Shown: positions 5,892 to 6,520 of the stretch, in pieces | How positions within the stretch are numbered: position 1 is the first letter of the stretch | How the letters are laid out: every line of letters begins with the position of its first letter | Origin: Polycyclovorans sp046565985 | GTDB taxonomy: Bacteria; Pseudomonadota; Gammaproteobacteria; Nevskiales; Nevskiaceae | DNA length: 6,520 bases | Assembly: GCA_046565985.1 (NCBI GenBank) | Contig: JBKHXN010000134.1 | Location: 1 to 6,520, forward strand | Direction of reading: 5' to 3' | The notes under the pieces: model-generated | Seen by the model: only the letters and a program-made list of their open reading frames with translations | Told to the model about the DNA's origin: nothing | Database searches by the model: none | Made by a program: the position numbers and the translations under genes

Positions 5892-6520
5892 TCGCAGTCG
5901 CCGATCAGTTCGCGCAGACGGCGGTACCCTTCCACCAGTCGCGGGCCGGGCCGTCCCAGGTAGGCTTCGCTGATCGCGTGGATGCGGCCGGCGCGCACTG
6001 CCTCCACCTCCATCCAGCCGGGCCGGCGGCGCACCAGTTGCGGGCGATAGTGGCGCTCCTGCACCCCGCACCAGCTCATGATCACCAGCTCCGGCTGGCG
6101 CTCGAGCACGTCCCCGGTCTCCAGCGTGATGCTCGGGCCCGGCGCGTCCTCCCAGGGGTTCACCGCGCCTGCCAGCTCCAGCAGTCCATTGACCCAGGAC
6201 TGCCGTGCCGGCGCGATCACCGGCTTGGGCCACCATTCCACCAGCACCCGGCGACGCGGGCCGGGTACCGTAACCGGCGGCATCGCGGCACACATCTGCG
6301 CCACCAGTCGTTCGCCACGCTCGGCGAGCCCGAGCGCCGCGGCGATTTCGCGGATGCTGGCATAGACATCCGGCAGACTCAGTGGATTGAGAACCAGTGT
6401 CGGCAGGCCGGCTGCCGACAGCGCCGCCACCACGCGCTCGTGGCCCGGCACCGTCAGCGAGCTCAGCACCAGGTCCGGCCGCAGTGCGAGCACCTGCTCG
6501 ATGTCCAGATCCAGATCCCG
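5888..6520 (-). CDS. BtuF-like cobalamin/Fe3+-siderophore substrate-binding-family protein (C-terminal 210 residues; cut by right edge)
   Basis: Helical-backbone substrate-binding protein (PeripBP_2 / BtuF-like family) that captures a cobalamin-type or iron-chelate ligand for an ABC importer. The minus-strand frame is open from base 6520 to the TAG at 5890-5888, giving 210 residues; the N-terminus, including any signal peptide, is outside the window. Counting from the edge, EQVLALRPDLVLSS (8-21) is the usual strand after the first ligand loop, GHERVVAALSAAGLPTLVL (27-45) leads into the linking helix, and VNGLLELAGAVNPW (110-123), ELVIMSWCG (144-152) and the terminal RPGPRLVEGYRRL (190-202) are family hallmarks. 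The WWPKP and SWCG segments resemble proteins annotated as cobalamin-binding, but the ligand is inferred. A GTG at 6493 is in frame, but coding continues upstream of it, so it is not the start. No importer permease or ATPase gene is visible beside it. Confidence 0.85.
   Translation of the reverse strand, partial: RDLDLDIEQVLALRPDLVLSSLTVPGHERVVAALSAAGLPTLVLNPLSLPDVYASIREIAAALGLAERGERLVAQMCAAMPPVTVPGPRRRVLVEWWPKPVIAPARQSWVNGLLELAGAVNPWEDAPGPSITLETGDVLERQPELVIMSWCGVQERHYRPQLVRRRPGWMEVEAVRAGRIHAISEAYLGRPGPRLVEGYRRLRELIGDCD

Noticed and set aside
5874..5900. Rho-independent terminator at the end of hisD
   Set aside because: A hairpin can form but no T-run follows on either strand, so only an inverted repeat is reported.
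4839..6293. A 484-residue minus-strand open frame across the hisD end and the BtuF-like gene
   Set aside because: It overlaps two well-supported genes in another frame and shows no family resemblance.

Overview
The window is a high-GC, gene-dense chromosomal segment, probably from a gammaproteobacterium. The order BolA-family ibaG, murA, hisG, hisD, together with a short-form HisG, is the layout familiar from Pseudomonas-like and Chromatiales/Ectothiorhodospiraceae-like genomes. The assignment to class rests on gene order and protein family type, not on a database search, and a genus cannot be named. I see no mobile element, tRNA, rRNA, CRISPR array or foreign-looking island. Coding density is almost total.

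Layout: (1) positions 1-756, minus strand, the N-terminal half of a DNA photolyase that runs off the left edge; (2) positions 757-801, a 45-base divergent intergenic gap with a consensus TATAAT; (3) positions 802-5891, plus strand, six tightly packed genes that look like one operon: ABC-2 exporter ATPase, ABC-2 exporter permease, IbaG/BolA-like protein, MurA, short-form HisG and HisD; (4) positions 5888-6520, minus strand, the C-terminal part of a BtuF-like periplasmic-binding-family protein that runs off the right edge. Gaps inside the operon range from a 4-base overlap to 10 bases, so no internal promoter or terminator is expected between genes.

Functionally the operon mixes an exporter of unknown substrate, an iron-sulfur-linked BolA-family protein, the first committed enzyme of peptidoglycan synthesis, and the first and last enzymes of histidine synthesis. 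These are largely housekeeping roles. HisG is the short form, so it should need a HisZ partner encoded elsewhere, and the remaining his genes are not in this window.

I found no convincing new biological system. The points most worth a second look are small: a promoter placed so close to the first ATG that the operon mRNA may be leaderless, and the convergent hisD/BtuF-like pair, whose two stop codons share one CTAG and sit at the edge of a perfect inverted repeat. All genes called look intact apart from the two cut by the window edges.
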